From NCBI GenBank assembly GCA_021768085.1, contig JAETOJ010000011.1:1-64000 (forward strand): a DNA stretch of 64,000 nt, given 5' to 3'. Both the position numbers and the translations under genes were made by a program. Position 1 is the stretch's first letter. The number at the start of each line of letters is the position of its first letter. The notes below the pieces were generated by a model. That model worked only from the letters and a program-made list of their open reading frames with translations. It was not told the origin of the DNA and ran no database searches. The stretch comes from Bacillota bacterium (GTDB lineage Bacteria; Bacillota; Clostridia; Oscillospirales; Oscillospiraceae). Positions 27,400 to 37,766 of this stretch are shown piece after piece.

Positions 27400-30300
27400 A
27401 TGCCGACCTTTCAACAGACCTTTGCCAACTGCCCCTTCCCGGAAGGGGTTTTGGCTGTTTTGGGGAGCTATCCCGTCCGGGTGCGGGTGAACCGGGCCCA
27501 GCGGGCCATGGAGGTGGCGGCAGTTGGGGCGGAGGTTCCGGGCGAAACGCTGGCCCAGGCCGCGGCGGCGCTGAAGAAGGCCCTGGGGCTCAGCGAGGCG
27601 TGGGTGACGGTGGAGCCCTCCGCTCCGGTGGAGAAGCCCACCCCGGCGCAGAGGTTGGAGGAACCCGCACCCGCGCCGGAACAGCCCATGCCGGAACAGC
27701 CCGCCCCCCGGGAAACGCCCGCTCCCGCGCCAAAGGCAAAGGAGCCCGCCGCCCCGGCAGCGCCCCGCCCTCCAAAGGCGCCGCCCCAGGGCCTGGAGGC
27801 CCAGATGGAGGCCATGCGCCGGAAGGTGCTCCGGAAGGACGCCCCGCCCTCCGGCGGCGGGAAAAAGCGGATCAAGCAGATCTACGGTAAGATCAGCGGT
27901 AAAAAAAAGCCCGTCCCCATGGGGGAGTTGACGCTGGACATGGGCAGCGTGCTGGTGGAGGGCGAGGTGTTCAACATCGAGCACCGGGAGCTGCCCCGGC
28001 GGAAGGCGTGGGTGGTGTGCTTCGATGTCACCGACCTGACCGGCTCCATCCGGGTCACCCGGTTCCTGGAAGGGGAGGAGGCCAAGCCCATCATCAGCCA
28101 GATCAAGAAGGGCCAGCGACTCCAGATCCAGGGGCGGCTGACCCTGGGCCGGTTTGACAACAATGATCTGGTGCTGGAGCCCTACGGCATCAACGAGGCC
28201 CCCAAGCCCGAGGGCAGGAAGGACGCCGCCCCGGACAAGCGGGTGGAGCTGCATTTACATACCAAAATGTCCATGATGGATGCCCTGTGTGACGCCAAGG
28301 CGGCGGTGAAGCGGGCCATCGAGTGGGGCCATCCCGCCATCGCCATCACGGATCACGGGGTCGTGCAGTCTTTCCCGGACGCCTACAGCGCCTCCGGCCG
28401 GGGAGAGAAGATCAAGGTGCTCTACGGCGTAGAGGCCTACTACCAGAACGACCTGGACGAGCAGACGGCGGTGCACGGCCCCGGGGATCTGCCTCTGGAC
28501 GGGGAGTTTGTGGCCTTCGACCTGGAGACCACCGGCCTGGACGCCAGGACGGACGCCATCATCGAGATCGGCGCGGTGCGCATACGGGGCGGGGAAGTGG
28601 TGGATAAGTTCGCCTCCTTCGCCCATCCGGGGCACCCCCTCAGCGCCAAAACCGTGTCCCTCACCGGGATCACCGACGAGCTGTTGAAAGGGGCCCCCGG
28701 GCCGGAGGCGGCGGTGGATGCCTTCCTGGACTGGGCGGGGGACGCGGCCCTGTGCGCCCACAACGCCGCCTTTGACACCGGCTTTCTCCGGGAATACTGC
28801 CGCCGCTCCGGGCGGCGGTTCGACCCGCTGTACTTCGACACTATGCTGCTGGCCCAGTACCTGTGCCCCAAGCTGCCCAACCACAAGCTGGACACGGTGG
28901 CCAACGCCCTGGGCCTGCCCCCCTTCCAGCACCACCGGGCCTATGACGACGCGGAGACCTGCGGCCTGATCCTGTCGGCCCTGATCCCCCTGCTGCGGGA
29001 GCAGGGGGTGGAGCGGGCGGCCCAGATCAACCGGGCCTTTGCGGGCCGGAAGCGGGGGGGCCGGGGGCGGCGCTCCGCCTACCACCTGATCCTGCTGGCA
29101 AAAAACCAGATTGGCCTGCGCAACCTCTATAAGCTGGTGTCCAAATCCCACCTGGAGCACTTCAACCGCTATCCCATCATGCCCAAGTCCCTCATCCAGG
29201 AGAACCGGGAGGGGCTGATCATCGGCTCCGCCTGCGAGGCGGGGGAGCTGTTCCGGGCGGTCATCGCCGGGAAGGAGGATCGGGAATTGGAGCGGATCGC
29301 CTCCTGGTACGACTTCCTGGAGATCCAGCCCCTGTCCAACAACGCCTATATGCTCCGCCCGGACAAGGAGGGGCGGAAGATCGCCCGGGACAAGGAGGAT
29401 CTGCGCGCCTTCAACCGCCGGGTGGTGGCCTTGGGGGAGCGGTTGGGCAAGCCGGTATGCGCCACCGGGGACGTCCACTTCATGGAGCCCGAGGAGGAGA
29501 TCTACCGTCACATCCTGCTGGCCGCCAAGGAGTTCGAGGACGCGGACAGCGACAACCCGCTGTACTTCCGCACCACCGACGAGATGCTGGAGGAATTCTC
29601 CTACCTGGGGAAGGAGAAGGCCCATGAGGTGGTGGTGGACAACCCCAATCTGGTGGCAAGCTGGTGCGACAACGTGCGGCCCCTGCCTGACGGGCTGTTT
29701 GCCCCCAAGCTGGAAAACTCCGACGGGGAGCTAAAGGATCTGGTGTGGGGCAAGGCCCGCCGGCTCTACGGGGACAACCCGCCCCAGATTGTGGTGGATC
29801 GCATCAACGCGGAGCTGAAGGACATCATCGGCTGCCACTACGACGTGATCTATATGTCCGCCCAGAAGCTGGTGCAGAACTCCCTGGAGCACGGCTATCT
29901 GGTGGGCTCACGGGGCTCGGTGGGTTCGTCCCTGGTGGCCTTCCTGTCGGGGATCACCGAGGTGAACTCCTTGCCCGCCCACTACCGCTGCCCCAACTGC
30001 AAGCACGCCGACTTTGACTACGCCCAGGATCCCGCCCACCCCTACGGCTGCGGGGCGGATATGCCGGACAGGAAATGTCCGGTGTGCGGCGCGGACTACG
30101 AGAAGGACGGCTTCCATATCCCCTTTGAGACCTTTTTGGGCTTTGGCGGCGACAAGGTGCCCGACATCGACTTGAACTTCTCCGGCGAGTACCAGTCCAG
30201 CGCCCACAGGTACACCTTTGAGCTGTTCGGCCAGGAGCACGTGTTCCGGGCGGGCACCATCGGCACCGTGGCGGAAAAGACCGCCATTGGCTATGTGCGC

Positions 30301-31611
30301 AAGTATTTGGAGCAGGCGGGCCGGGAAAACGTGCCCTTCGCGGAGGTGCTGCGGCTGGCCCGGGGGTGCATGGGGGTGAAGCGCACCACGGGGCAGCACC
30401 CTGGCGGCATGGTGGTCATCCCCCAGGACAAGGAGATCTACGACTTCTGCCCGGTGCAGCACCCGGCGGACGACAAGGACTCCGACATTATCACCACCCA
30501 TTTTGAATACCATTCCATGGAGTCCAACCTCTTGAAACTGGATATGCTGGGCCACGACGACCCGTCCATGATCCGGATGCTGGAGGATCTCACCGGGGAA
30601 AACGCACAAAGAATCCCTCTGGACGACCCGGACACCATGAGCCTGTTCACCACCTCGGAGAAGCTGGGCTTTGAGGACGACCCCGTACTGGGCCCCACCG
30701 GGGCGGTGGCCATCCCGGAGTTCGGCACCCCCTTCGTCCGGGGAATGCTGGAGGACACCCACCCCAACCAGTTCGATATCCTGATCCGGCTGTCCGGTTT
30801 TTCCCACGGTACCGACGTGTGGCTGGGCAACGCCAAGGATCTGATCACCTCCGGCACCGCCAAGGTCAACGAGGCCATCGGCTGCCGGGACGATATCATG
30901 CTGTTTCTTATCTCCAAGGGGTTCAAGGACACCCGGGCCTTCAAGATCATGGAGGCGGTGCGTAAGGGCCGGGGCCTGCCCGAAGGGGCGGAGGACGAGA
31001 TGAAGGAGCATGGCGTACCCGAGTGGTACATCGAGTCCTGCAAGAAGATCGCCTACCTGTTCCCCAAGGCCCACGCGGTGGCCTACGTGATGATGGCCTT
31101 CCGCATCGCCTGGTTTAAGGTGCACCGGCCGCTGGCCTTCTACGCCGCCTATTTTTCCATCCGGGCCAAGGCTTTCGACGAGAAGTATATGTGCCGGGGC
31201 ATGGAGGTGGCCAAGCGGAAGATGGCGGAGATCAACGCAAAAAAGAACGCCAAGGAGAAGAAGGACAGGCCGTCCGCAGTGGAGGAGGATATGCTCACCA
31301 CTCTGGAGGTGTGCTACGAGTTCTACCTGCGGGGGTTCCGCTTTGCCCGGATGGATATCTGCCGCTCTGAATCTACCAGATTTTTAGTGGATGAGGAGAA
31401 GGGGGCGCTTATCCCGCCCTTCACCTCGGTGGCGGGGCTGGGCGAGACGGTGGGGGACGACATCGTGGAGAAGCGGCAGGGAAGGGACTTTTTGTCCATT
31501 GAGGAGTTCGCCCTGGCCTGCACCAAGGTGTCCTCCACCCACCTGGAGCAGCTCAAGGAGGCGGGGGCCTTCGGGGATCTGCCGGACAGCAGCCAGTTCA
31601 GTCTGTTCTGA
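27400..31611 (+). CDS. polC: DNA polymerase III PolC-type alpha subunit
   Basis: 1403 aa; OB fold, PHP (VELHLHTKMSMMDALCD) split by an exonuclease domain (FVAFDLETTGLDARTDAIIEIGAV), PDIDLNFSGEYQ, Zn cysteines, HAVAYVMMAFRIAWFKVHRPLAFYAAYFS. Confidence 0.98.
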   Translation: MPTFQQTFANCPFPEGVLAVLGSYPVRVRVNRAQRAMEVAAVGAEVPGETLAQAAAALKKALGLSEAWVTVEPSAPVEKPTPAQRLEEPAPAPEQPMPEQPAPRETPAPAPKAKEPAAPAAPRPPKAPPQGLEAQMEAMRRKVLRKDAPPSGGGKKRIKQIYGKISGKKKPVPMGELTLDMGSVLVEGEVFNIEHRELPRRKAWVVCFDVTDLTGSIRVTRFLEGEEAKPIISQIKKGQRLQIQGRLTLGRFDNNDLVLEPYGINEAPKPEGRKDAAPDKRVELHLHTKMSMMDALCDAKAAVKRAIEWGHPAIAITDHGVVQSFPDAYSASGRGEKIKVLYGVEAYYQNDLDEQTAVHGPGDLPLDGEFVAFDLETTGLDARTDAIIEIGAVRIRGGEVVDKFASFAHPGHPLSAKTVSLTGITDELLKGAPGPEAAVDAFLDWAGDAALCAHNAAFDTGFLREYCRRSGRRFDPLYFDTMLLAQYLCPKLPNHKLDTVANALGLPPFQHHRAYDDAETCGLILSALIPLLREQGVERAAQINRAFAGRKRGGRGRRSAYHLILLAKNQIGLRNLYKLVSKSHLEHFNRYPIMPKSLIQENREGLIIGSACEAGELFRAVIAGKEDRELERIASWYDFLEIQPLSNNAYMLRPDKEGRKIARDKEDLRAFNRRVVALGERLGKPVCATGDVHFMEPEEEIYRHILLAAKEFEDADSDNPLYFRTTDEMLEEFSYLGKEKAHEVVVDNPNLVASWCDNVRPLPDGLFAPKLENSDGELKDLVWGKARRLYGDNPPQIVVDRINAELKDIIGCHYDVIYMSAQKLVQNSLEHGYLVGSRGSVGSSLVAFLSGITEVNSLPAHYRCPNCKHADFDYAQDPAHPYGCGADMPDRKCPVCGADYEKDGFHIPFETFLGFGGDKVPDIDLNFSGEYQSSAHRYTFELFGQEHVFRAGTIGTVAEKTAIGYVRKYLEQAGRENVPFAEVLRLARGCMGVKRTTGQHPGGMVVIPQDKEIYDFCPVQHPADDKDSDIITTHFEYHSMESNLLKLDMLGHDDPSMIRMLEDLTGENAQRIPLDDPDTMSLFTTSEKLGFEDDPVLGPTGAVAIPEFGTPFVRGMLEDTHPNQFDILIRLSGFSHGTDVWLGNAKDLITSGTAKVNEAIGCRDDIMLFLISKGFKDTRAFKIMEAVRKGRGLPEGAEDEMKEHGVPEWYIESCKKIAYLFPKAHAVAYVMMAFRIAWFKVHRPLAFYAAYFSIRAKAFDEKYMCRGMEVAKRKMAEINAKKNAKEKKDRPSAVEEDMLTTLEVCYEFYLRGFRFARMDICRSESTRFLVDEEKGALIPPFTSVAGLGETVGDDIVEKRQGRDFLSIEEFALACTKVSSTHLEQLKEAGAFGDLPDSSQFSLF

Positions 31612-31623
31612 GGGGGCGGGGTA

Positions 31624-32145
31624 ATGTGGATTGAGACAGAGCGGCTGACGGTGAGGCCGCACACGCCCGCCGATTTTGAGGATTATTTCGGGTACATCAT
31701 GGACGGAGAGCTTCAGCGGCTGCTGGGGCTGAACGGCGTGGTGGACAGGGAATCGGCGCTGGAAACCTTTCAATGGCTGCTGGACAACGTGGAGTTTTTG
31801 GCGGTGGTCAGCCAGGAGACCGGGCGGATCATCGGCCATATCTGCGTCGAGCCGCCGGTGGAACAGGTGGCCCGCGCCCCGGAGTTCCAGGGCAAAAAGG
31901 GCGCGTCGCTCACCTTTGCCATCGCCAGGGCTGAGCAGAGAAAAGGGCTGATGCTGGAGGCGCTGACGGCGCTGACTGGGCAGCGGTTCCAGGCGGGCGC
32001 GGTGGACTACTTTGACTGTGAGTACGAAGCCGCCAATGCGGCGTCTCGGGGGCTTCAGGAGAAGCTGGGGTTTCGGTATTGGGGGACGGGACAGTTTGGA
32101 GATGTGGAGCTGATCATCAATGTCCTGCGAAATCCGACCAGCTGA
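31624..32145 (+). CDS. GNAT N-acetyltransferase
   Basis: MWIETERLTVRPHTPADFEDYFGYI...GRIIGHICVEP...AEQRKGLMLEALTALT. Confidence 0.85.
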   Translation: MWIETERLTVRPHTPADFEDYFGYIMDGELQRLLGLNGVVDRESALETFQWLLDNVEFLAVVSQETGRIIGHICVEPPVEQVARAPEFQGKKGASLTFAIARAEQRKGLMLEALTALTGQRFQAGAVDYFDCEYEAANAASRGLQEKLGFRYWGTGQFGDVELIINVLRNPTS

Positions 32146-32165
32146 TTTGACCACATAAGAAGGGG

Positions 32166-32194
32166 TTGACACCGCGGCGGGGGTGTGGTAAAAT
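32166..32194 (+). promoter_or_regulatory. sigma-A-type promoter of the his operon
   Basis: TTGACA (32166-32171) - 17 nt - TAAAAT (32189-32194), about 40 nt before hisZ. Confidence 0.85.
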
Positions 32195-32234
32195 TCATCA
32201 CATTAGCGAGCTAAAGAATTTGGAGGCAAACCCA

Positions 32235-33401
32235 ATGAATATCCGCATCAACACCCCCGAGGGCACCCGGGATCGCCTGTTCTCCGAGTGCCTGGAGCGC
32301 CGACGGGTGCAGTCCGCCCTGGTGGAGCTGTTCCGCCGCCGGGGCTATACCGAGGTCATCACCCCCGAGGTGGAATTTTACGACCTGTTTGTCCAGTCGG
32401 GCAACCCCATCCCCCAGGAGTCCATGCTGAAGATCATCGACCGCTCCGGGCGTATCATGGTGATGCGGCCCGACTGCACCGCCCCTATCGCCCGGGTGGC
32501 GGCCACGAAATTGAAGCATCTGCCCCTGCCCCAGCGGCTTTACTATGACCAGACGGTGTTCCGCGACCGCCTGGCCCACGCGGGAGGCAGCCGGGAGATG
32601 GCCCAGTGCGGCGTGGAAATGATCGGCGCGGTGGGGGAGAAGGCGGATCTGGAGATGGTGGCCCTGGCAGTGGACGCCCTGCGCTGCTGCAGCCTGGAGC
32701 AGTTCCACATCGAGCTGGGCCACGCCGGGTTCTATCGGGCGCTGGCGGGCCGGATGAAAATGCCGGGGGAGGAGCAGGAGCGGCTGCGCTCCGCCATCGA
32801 GGGGAAGAACTTCGCCCTGCTCAACGACCTGCTGGAGCCCTACCGGGACGGGGATGCCTACGCCGCCCTGCGCCGCCTGCCCTACCTGTTCGGCGGGCCG
32901 GAGGTGCTGGACGAGGCGGAGGGGCTGGCGGGCCCCTGCGAGAGCCTGGACTACCTGCGGCGGCTGTACGCCGAGCTGGCCGCCGCCGGCTGCGGGGACT
33001 GCGTCCGCTTCGACCTGGGGCTGGTGCACCAGCTGGACTATTACACCGGCGTGGTGTTCCGGGGCTACGCCCAGGGAGCGGGGGCCCCGGTGCTGTCCGG
33101 GGGTCGGTACGACGGCCTGATGGAGCAGTTTGGCCGGAAGGCGGAGGCCACCGGCTTTGCCGTGGACGTGGACGCGGTGGGGGCCTGCCTCACCGTGGAG
33201 ACGCCCAGGCTGGAGACGGTGATCCACTACGGCCCCGGCCAGCTGGCCCGGGCGCTGGCGGAGGTGGACGGCAGGCCGGCGGGGAGCTGCGAGCTGTCCC
33301 CCTGCCGGACGCTGGACAGCACCCTGAGCCTTGCCCGGGAAAAGGGGGCGGCCCAGGTGCTGGTGCTGGAGGCAGAGGGAGCGAGGTGGCTGACGGTATG
33401 A
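32235..33401 (+). CDS. hisZ: ATP phosphoribosyltransferase regulatory subunit HisZ
   Basis: Class II HisRS-like paralog (MNIRINTPEGTRDRLFSE, QRLYYDQTVFRD, GLVHQLDYYTGVVFRGYA) directly overlapping short-form hisG. Confidence 0.95.
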   Translation: MNIRINTPEGTRDRLFSECLERRRVQSALVELFRRRGYTEVITPEVEFYDLFVQSGNPIPQESMLKIIDRSGRIMVMRPDCTAPIARVAATKLKHLPLPQRLYYDQTVFRDRLAHAGGSREMAQCGVEMIGAVGEKADLEMVALAVDALRCCSLEQFHIELGHAGFYRALAGRMKMPGEEQERLRSAIEGKNFALLNDLLEPYRDGDAYAALRRLPYLFGGPEVLDEAEGLAGPCESLDYLRRLYAELAAAGCGDCVRFDLGLVHQLDYYTGVVFRGYAQGAGAPVLSGGRYDGLMEQFGRKAEATGFAVDVDAVGACLTVETPRLETVIHYGPGQLARALAEVDGRPAGSCELSPCRTLDSTLSLAREKGAAQVLVLEAEGARWLTV

Positions 33402-34039
33402 GCGAACGGCTGAGGATCGCCCTGACCAAGGGGCGTTTGCAGGACAAGTCGGTGGAGCTGTTCGAGGCCGCGGGGCTGGACTGCGCCCCGGTGCGCAGCC
33501 CGGGCCGGCGGCTCATCCACACCCTGCCCAACTACCCGTTGGACGTGGTGCTGGCCAAGGCCCCCGACGTGATCACCTACGTGGAGCACGGGGTGTGCGA
33601 TTTGGGCGTGGTGGGCAAGGACACCATTCTGGAGAAGGGCGGGGCCTTTTACGAGGTGCTGGATCTGGGCTTTGGTCGGTGCCGGTTTGCCCTGGCGGTA
33701 AAGAAGGGCAGCGACTTTTACGACACCTATAAGACCCGCCGCGTTGCGTCCAAATATCCCAACGTCACCCGGGCCTTTTTCGAGGGCAAGGGGATGGACG
33801 TGGACATCATCAAAATTGAGGGCAGCGTGGAGCTGGCCCCCATCCTGGACTTGGCCGACGGCATCGTGGACATCGTGGAGACGGGAGCCACGCTGAGGGA
33901 GAACGGGCTGGAGCCCATCGAGGACGTGGCCCAGGTGTCGGCGCGGCTCATTGTGAACACCGCGTCCATGAAGCTGTATAGAAACGAGATCACGGACTTT
34001 TTGTCCCGTGTGGAGCGGGAATTGGGGGGAAAGACATGA
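33398..34039 (+). CDS. hisG: ATP phosphoribosyltransferase catalytic subunit (short form)
   Basis: LRIALTKGRLQDKSVELFEAAG, DLGVVGKDTILEKG, VDIVETGATLRENGLEPIEDV. Confidence 0.97.
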   Translation: MSERLRIALTKGRLQDKSVELFEAAGLDCAPVRSPGRRLIHTLPNYPLDVVLAKAPDVITYVEHGVCDLGVVGKDTILEKGGAFYEVLDLGFGRCRFALAVKKGSDFYDTYKTRRVASKYPNVTRAFFEGKGMDVDIIKIEGSVELAPILDLADGIVDIVETGATLRENGLEPIEDVAQVSARLIVNTASMKLYRNEITDFLSRVERELGGKT

Positions 34040-35310
34040 TCACCATCATCAAAGCGGACGGTTCCGCCGAGCGCCGCCAACTGGACGCCATGCGGGCCCG
34101 GGCGGCGGAGAAAAACGCGGACATCGAGCTGGCCGTCAAGGCCATCATGGAGAACGTGCGGCAGGAGGGCCTGCCGGCGGTGGAGCGGTACTCCCGCCAG
34201 TTTGACCACAAGGTGCCCTATGAGATCAACCGGGAGCGGCTGGACGAGGCGTACAACGCCTGCCAGCATGAGCTCATCGCCGCCCTGGAGCACGCGGCCC
34301 GGAACATCCGGGACTACAACGAGAAGCTGCTGACCCGTTCGGCGCAGTGGGATTCCCCCGACGGGGGCCGGGTGGGCCGGATCGTCCGGGGGCTGGGCCG
34401 GGTGGGGATCTACGTCCCCGGCGGCACCGCCGCCTACCCCAGCTCGGTGCTGATGAACGCCGTCCCCGCCAAGGTGGCGGGGGTGGGGGAGATCGTCATG
34501 ATCACGCCCCCCACGGAAAACCTCAGCGACGCGGTGCTGGCGGCGGCGAGAATCGCCGGGGTGGATCGGGTTATCGCCGTGGGCGGGGCCCAGGCGGTGG
34601 CGGCGGTGACCTACGGTGCGGGCTTCATCCCCCGGGTGGATAAGCTGGTGGGGCCGGGGAACGCCTATGTGGCGGCGGCCAAGCGGCTGGCCTACGGTAC
34701 GCTGGACATCGACATGGTGGCCGGCCCCTCCGAGGTGCTGGTGATCGCGGACAAAACCGCCAATCCCAAATACGTAGCCGCCGATCTGCTCAGCCAGGCG
34801 GAGCACGACCGGCTGGCCTCCGCGGTGCTGCTCACCGACGATGGGTCGCTGGCCCGGGCGGTGGACGGCGAGATCGTCCGGCAGACGGGCTATCTTAGCC
34901 GTTCTGAGATCATGGAGGCGTCCCTGCGGGACTTCGGCTGCGCCATTGTGTGCGAGACACTGGACGACTGCGTGGAGATTGCCAACGAGATCGCCCCGGA
35001 GCACCTGGAGATCGTCACGGAGGATCCCCGGGCCCTGCTGCCCCTGGTGAGGAACGCGGGGGCGGTGTTCCTGGGGGCATACACGCCGGAGCCGTTGGGG
35101 GACTATCTGGCGGGGCCGGATCACGTGCTGCCCACCAGCGGCACGGCCCGGTTCTTCTCGCCGCTGAGCGTGGACAGCTTCCTGAAGTCCATGAGCGTGC
35201 TGGAGTTCAGCCGGGAGGCGCTGGAGCCCATTTCCGGGGAAATCATTGCGCTGGCCCAGGCGGAAAAGCTCACTGCCCACGCCAACTCTATCCAAGTACG
35301 ATTTGAATAG
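34036..35310 (+). CDS. hisD: histidinol dehydrogenase
   Basis: GRVGIYVPGGTAAYPSSVLMNAVPAKVAGV, GGAQAVAAVTYG, LVGPGNAYVAAAKR, AGPSEVLVIAD, LSQAEHD. Confidence 0.98.
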   Translation: MITIIKADGSAERRQLDAMRARAAEKNADIELAVKAIMENVRQEGLPAVERYSRQFDHKVPYEINRERLDEAYNACQHELIAALEHAARNIRDYNEKLLTRSAQWDSPDGGRVGRIVRGLGRVGIYVPGGTAAYPSSVLMNAVPAKVAGVGEIVMITPPTENLSDAVLAAARIAGVDRVIAVGGAQAVAAVTYGAGFIPRVDKLVGPGNAYVAAAKRLAYGTLDIDMVAGPSEVLVIADKTANPKYVAADLLSQAEHDRLASAVLLTDDGSLARAVDGEIVRQTGYLSRSEIMEASLRDFGCAIVCETLDDCVEIANEIAPEHLEIVTEDPRALLPLVRNAGAVFLGAYTPEPLGDYLAGPDHVLPTSGTARFFSPLSVDSFLKSMSVLEFSREALEPISGEIIALAQAEKLTAHANSIQVRFE

Positions 35311-35321
35311 GAGAAAATGCC

Positions 35322-35930
35322 ATGGATGTCCCGATTTTTTCAGGAGCTGAAAATGCGAGAGCCTACACGATCCAGCGCACCACCAAAGAGACCGACATCA
35401 CCCTCAGCCTGTGCCTGGACGGGGGGGAGGTCAGCGTGTCCACCGGCATCGGGTTCTTCGACCATATGCTGACGGCCCTGGCCTATTATGCCGGGTTCGG
35501 GTTGGAGCTGTCCGCCCTGGGCGATCTACACGTGGACGGCCACCACACGGTGGAGGACGTGGGCATCGTGCTGGGACAGGCGCTCACAGCCGCGCTGGGA
35601 AGCAGGAAGGGCATCCGGCGGTACGGCTCGGCCCTGGTGCCCATGGACGAGGCGCTGTGCCGGACGGTGCTGGATCTGTCCAACCGGCCCTATTTGGTGT
35701 TTGACGCGCCCATGCCCCAGCCCATGCTGGGAGGCTATGACAGCTGCTTGACAGTGGAATTTATGCGGGCGCTGGCAGTGAACGGTGGAATTACGTTACA
35801 TCAAAAGTGCGAGTATGGCGACAACGCCCACCACATCACCGAGGCCCTGTTCAAGTCCCTGGGGCTGGCGTTGAAAGAGGCCGTCCGGGTGGAGGGGGAC
35901 GCCGTTGTCTCCACCAAGGGGGCGCTGTGA
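35322..35930 (+). CDS. hisB: imidazoleglycerol-phosphate dehydratase
   Basis: VSTGIGFFDHMLTALA, DGHHTVEDVGIVLGQAL, VPMDEALCRTVLDLSNRPYLV. Confidence 0.98.
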   Translation: MDVPIFSGAENARAYTIQRTTKETDITLSLCLDGGEVSVSTGIGFFDHMLTALAYYAGFGLELSALGDLHVDGHHTVEDVGIVLGQALTAALGSRKGIRRYGSALVPMDEALCRTVLDLSNRPYLVFDAPMPQPMLGGYDSCLTVEFMRALAVNGGITLHQKCEYGDNAHHITEALFKSLGLALKEAVRVEGDAVVSTKGAL

Positions 35931-36538
35931 TGAAAACCGTGGCCATTGTGGACTACGGCGTGGGCAACCTGAAAAGCGTGTCTAACGCCCTGACCTACCT
36001 GGGGCAGCAGACCCTGATCACCGGCGACCCGGCGGAGCTGGAGCGTGCGGATGCCGTGCTCCTCCCTGGGGTGGGGGCCTTCCCCGATGCCGCGGACAAG
36101 CTGCGGCAGACAGGGCTGGACGGCGTGTTGCGCCGTCAGGCGGGGCGCAAGCCTATGCTGGGCATCTGCCTGGGGATGCAGCTGCTATTCGATTGGGGAG
36201 AGGAGGGGCGGCGGTGCGCCGGCCTGGGCCTCGTCGGCGGGGGCGTGGAGCGGATCCAGACCGGCCTAAAGCTGCCCCACATCGGCTGGAACAGCCTGAG
36301 CTTCCCCAACCCCTCGCCCCTGTTCCGGGGGCTGGGGGAGGGGGACTATGTGTACTTTGTCCACTCCTATTGCGGCCTCGTCGCCAGCGGGGAGGACGTG
36401 ATCGCCGAGACCCAATACGGCGGGCCGGTGACGGCGGCGGTGGCCCATAACGGGGTGTACGGTTGCCAGTTCCACCCGGAAAAGAGCGGTGAGGTTGGCC
36501 TGCAAATTTTAAAGAATTTCGGAGCGTTAATCCAATGA
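35930..36538 (+). CDS. hisH: imidazole glycerol phosphate synthase subunit HisH
   Basis: VAIVDYGVGNLKSVSNAL, LPGVGAFPDA, LGICLGMQLLF, YGCQFHPEKSG. Confidence 0.97.
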   Translation: MKTVAIVDYGVGNLKSVSNALTYLGQQTLITGDPAELERADAVLLPGVGAFPDAADKLRQTGLDGVLRRQAGRKPMLGICLGMQLLFDWGEEGRRCAGLGLVGGGVERIQTGLKLPHIGWNSLSFPNPSPLFRGLGEGDYVYFVHSYCGLVASGEDVIAETQYGGPVTAAVAHNGVYGCQFHPEKSGEVGLQILKNFGALIQ

Positions 36539-37260
36539 TACTATTACCTGCCATCGACATGAAGGACGGGCGGTGTGTCCGTTTGAAAAAAGGGGAGTTC
36601 TCCACCGTCAGCCAGGTGGCCAACAGCGCCCTGGAGACGGCCCGGGCCTTTGCCGCCGCCGGGGCAAAGTGGATCCACATGGTGGATCTGGACGGCGCCC
36701 GGGACGGGGTGCGGCACAACTTTCCCCTGATCTACGAGGTGATTCAGGAATCCGGCCTGTCTGTGGAGCTGGGCGGCGGGATCAAAAACGAGCTGGACGT
36801 GATCACCATCGGCGAGGCGGGGGCGGCCCGGATGGTCATCGGTTCCGCCGCCGTCACAAAGCCGGAGGTGGTGGACTACGCCCTCCGGCAGTATGGCCCG
36901 GATCGGGTGGCGGTGGGCATCGACTGCCTGGACGGCCGGGTACGCACCGCGGGCTGGGAGCGGGATTCCGGCCTGGACTGCCTGGAGCTGGCCCGCCGGG
37001 TGGAGGAGCAGGGAGTGAAAACCCTGATCTTCACCGACATCGCCACCGACGGGATGCTGTCCGGCCCCAGCTTTGATCAGCTTGCCGCCCTGCAAAAGGC
37101 GGTGGGGTGCGACATTGTGGCCTCCGGCGGGGTGACGACCCTGGACGATGTGAAGCGGCTCCGGGACATGGGGTTGTACGGGGCCATCATCGGCAAGGCG
37201 TACTATGCTGGGACGCTGGATCTGGCCCAGGCCGTCCGGGAAGCGGGGCCCCAGCAATGA
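36535..37260 (+). CDS. hisA: phosphoribosylformimino-AICAR ribotide isomerase
   Basis: LLPAIDMKDGRCVRLKKGEF, MVDLDGARDG, ELGGGIKN, TDIATDGMLSGPSF, ASGGVTTLDDVKRL. Confidence 0.97.
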   Translation: MILLPAIDMKDGRCVRLKKGEFSTVSQVANSALETARAFAAAGAKWIHMVDLDGARDGVRHNFPLIYEVIQESGLSVELGGGIKNELDVITIGEAGAARMVIGSAAVTKPEVVDYALRQYGPDRVAVGIDCLDGRVRTAGWERDSGLDCLELARRVEEQGVKTLIFTDIATDGMLSGPSFDQLAALQKAVGCDIVASGGVTTLDDVKRLRDMGLYGAIIGKAYYAGTLDLAQAVREAGPQQ

Positions 37261-37766
37261 AAATTGCTGTGCTGGGGTACAGCGGGGCGGGGAAGTCCAC
37301 CCTGGCCCGGGCGCTGGGGGAGCGGTTTGGCATTCCGGTGCTCCACTTCGATACGGTACAGTTTACGCCCAACTGGGAGGAGCGGGATCGGGCGGAGGCC
37401 CATCGGATGGTTCATGCGTTCATGGAGCATCCCGCGTGGGTTATCGACGGGACTTACTCGAATTTCGAGTATGAACGCCGCCTGAATGAGGCGGATACCA
37501 TCATTTTCTTGAACTTTCCACGGCTGGTGTGTTTCTGGCGCGCGTGGAAGCGATACCTCCAGTTTCACGGCAGATCCCGGCCGGATATGGCGGACGGCTG
37601 CTGCGAGAAGATGGATGGGGAGTTCCTGTGGTGGCTGCTCTGGGAAGGCCGCACCCGGCGGAGGCGGGAAAAATTTCAACGGGTTTTGGAACAATATCCC
37701 GAGAAAACAGTGGTTTTGAAGTCTCAAAAGGACATCGACCGCTATTTGGAGGGCATTTCATGTTAG
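37257..37766 (+). CDS. P-loop kinase of the adenylate kinase/topology-modulation (FlaR-like) family
   Basis: [49 protein letters not shown]; overlaps hisA and hisF by 4 and 7 bp. Confidence 0.85.
   Translation: MKIAVLGYSGAGKSTLARALGERFGIPVLHFDTVQFTPNWEERDRAEAHRMVHAFMEHPAWVIDGTYSNFEYERRLNEADTIIFLNFPRLVCFWRAWKRYLQFHGRSRPDMADGCCEKMDGEFLWWLLWEGRTRRRREKFQRVLEQYPEKTVVLKSQKDIDRYLEGISC

Noticed and set aside
28255-31125. 456-aa and 405-aa minus-strand ORFs opposite polC
   Set aside because: Compositional artefacts antisense to PolC.
32606-33397. Long Gly/Arg-rich N-terminal extension of the hisG ORF
   Set aside because: The extension is out-of-frame reading of hisZ; the true hisG start is the ATG at 33398 overlapping the hisZ stop.
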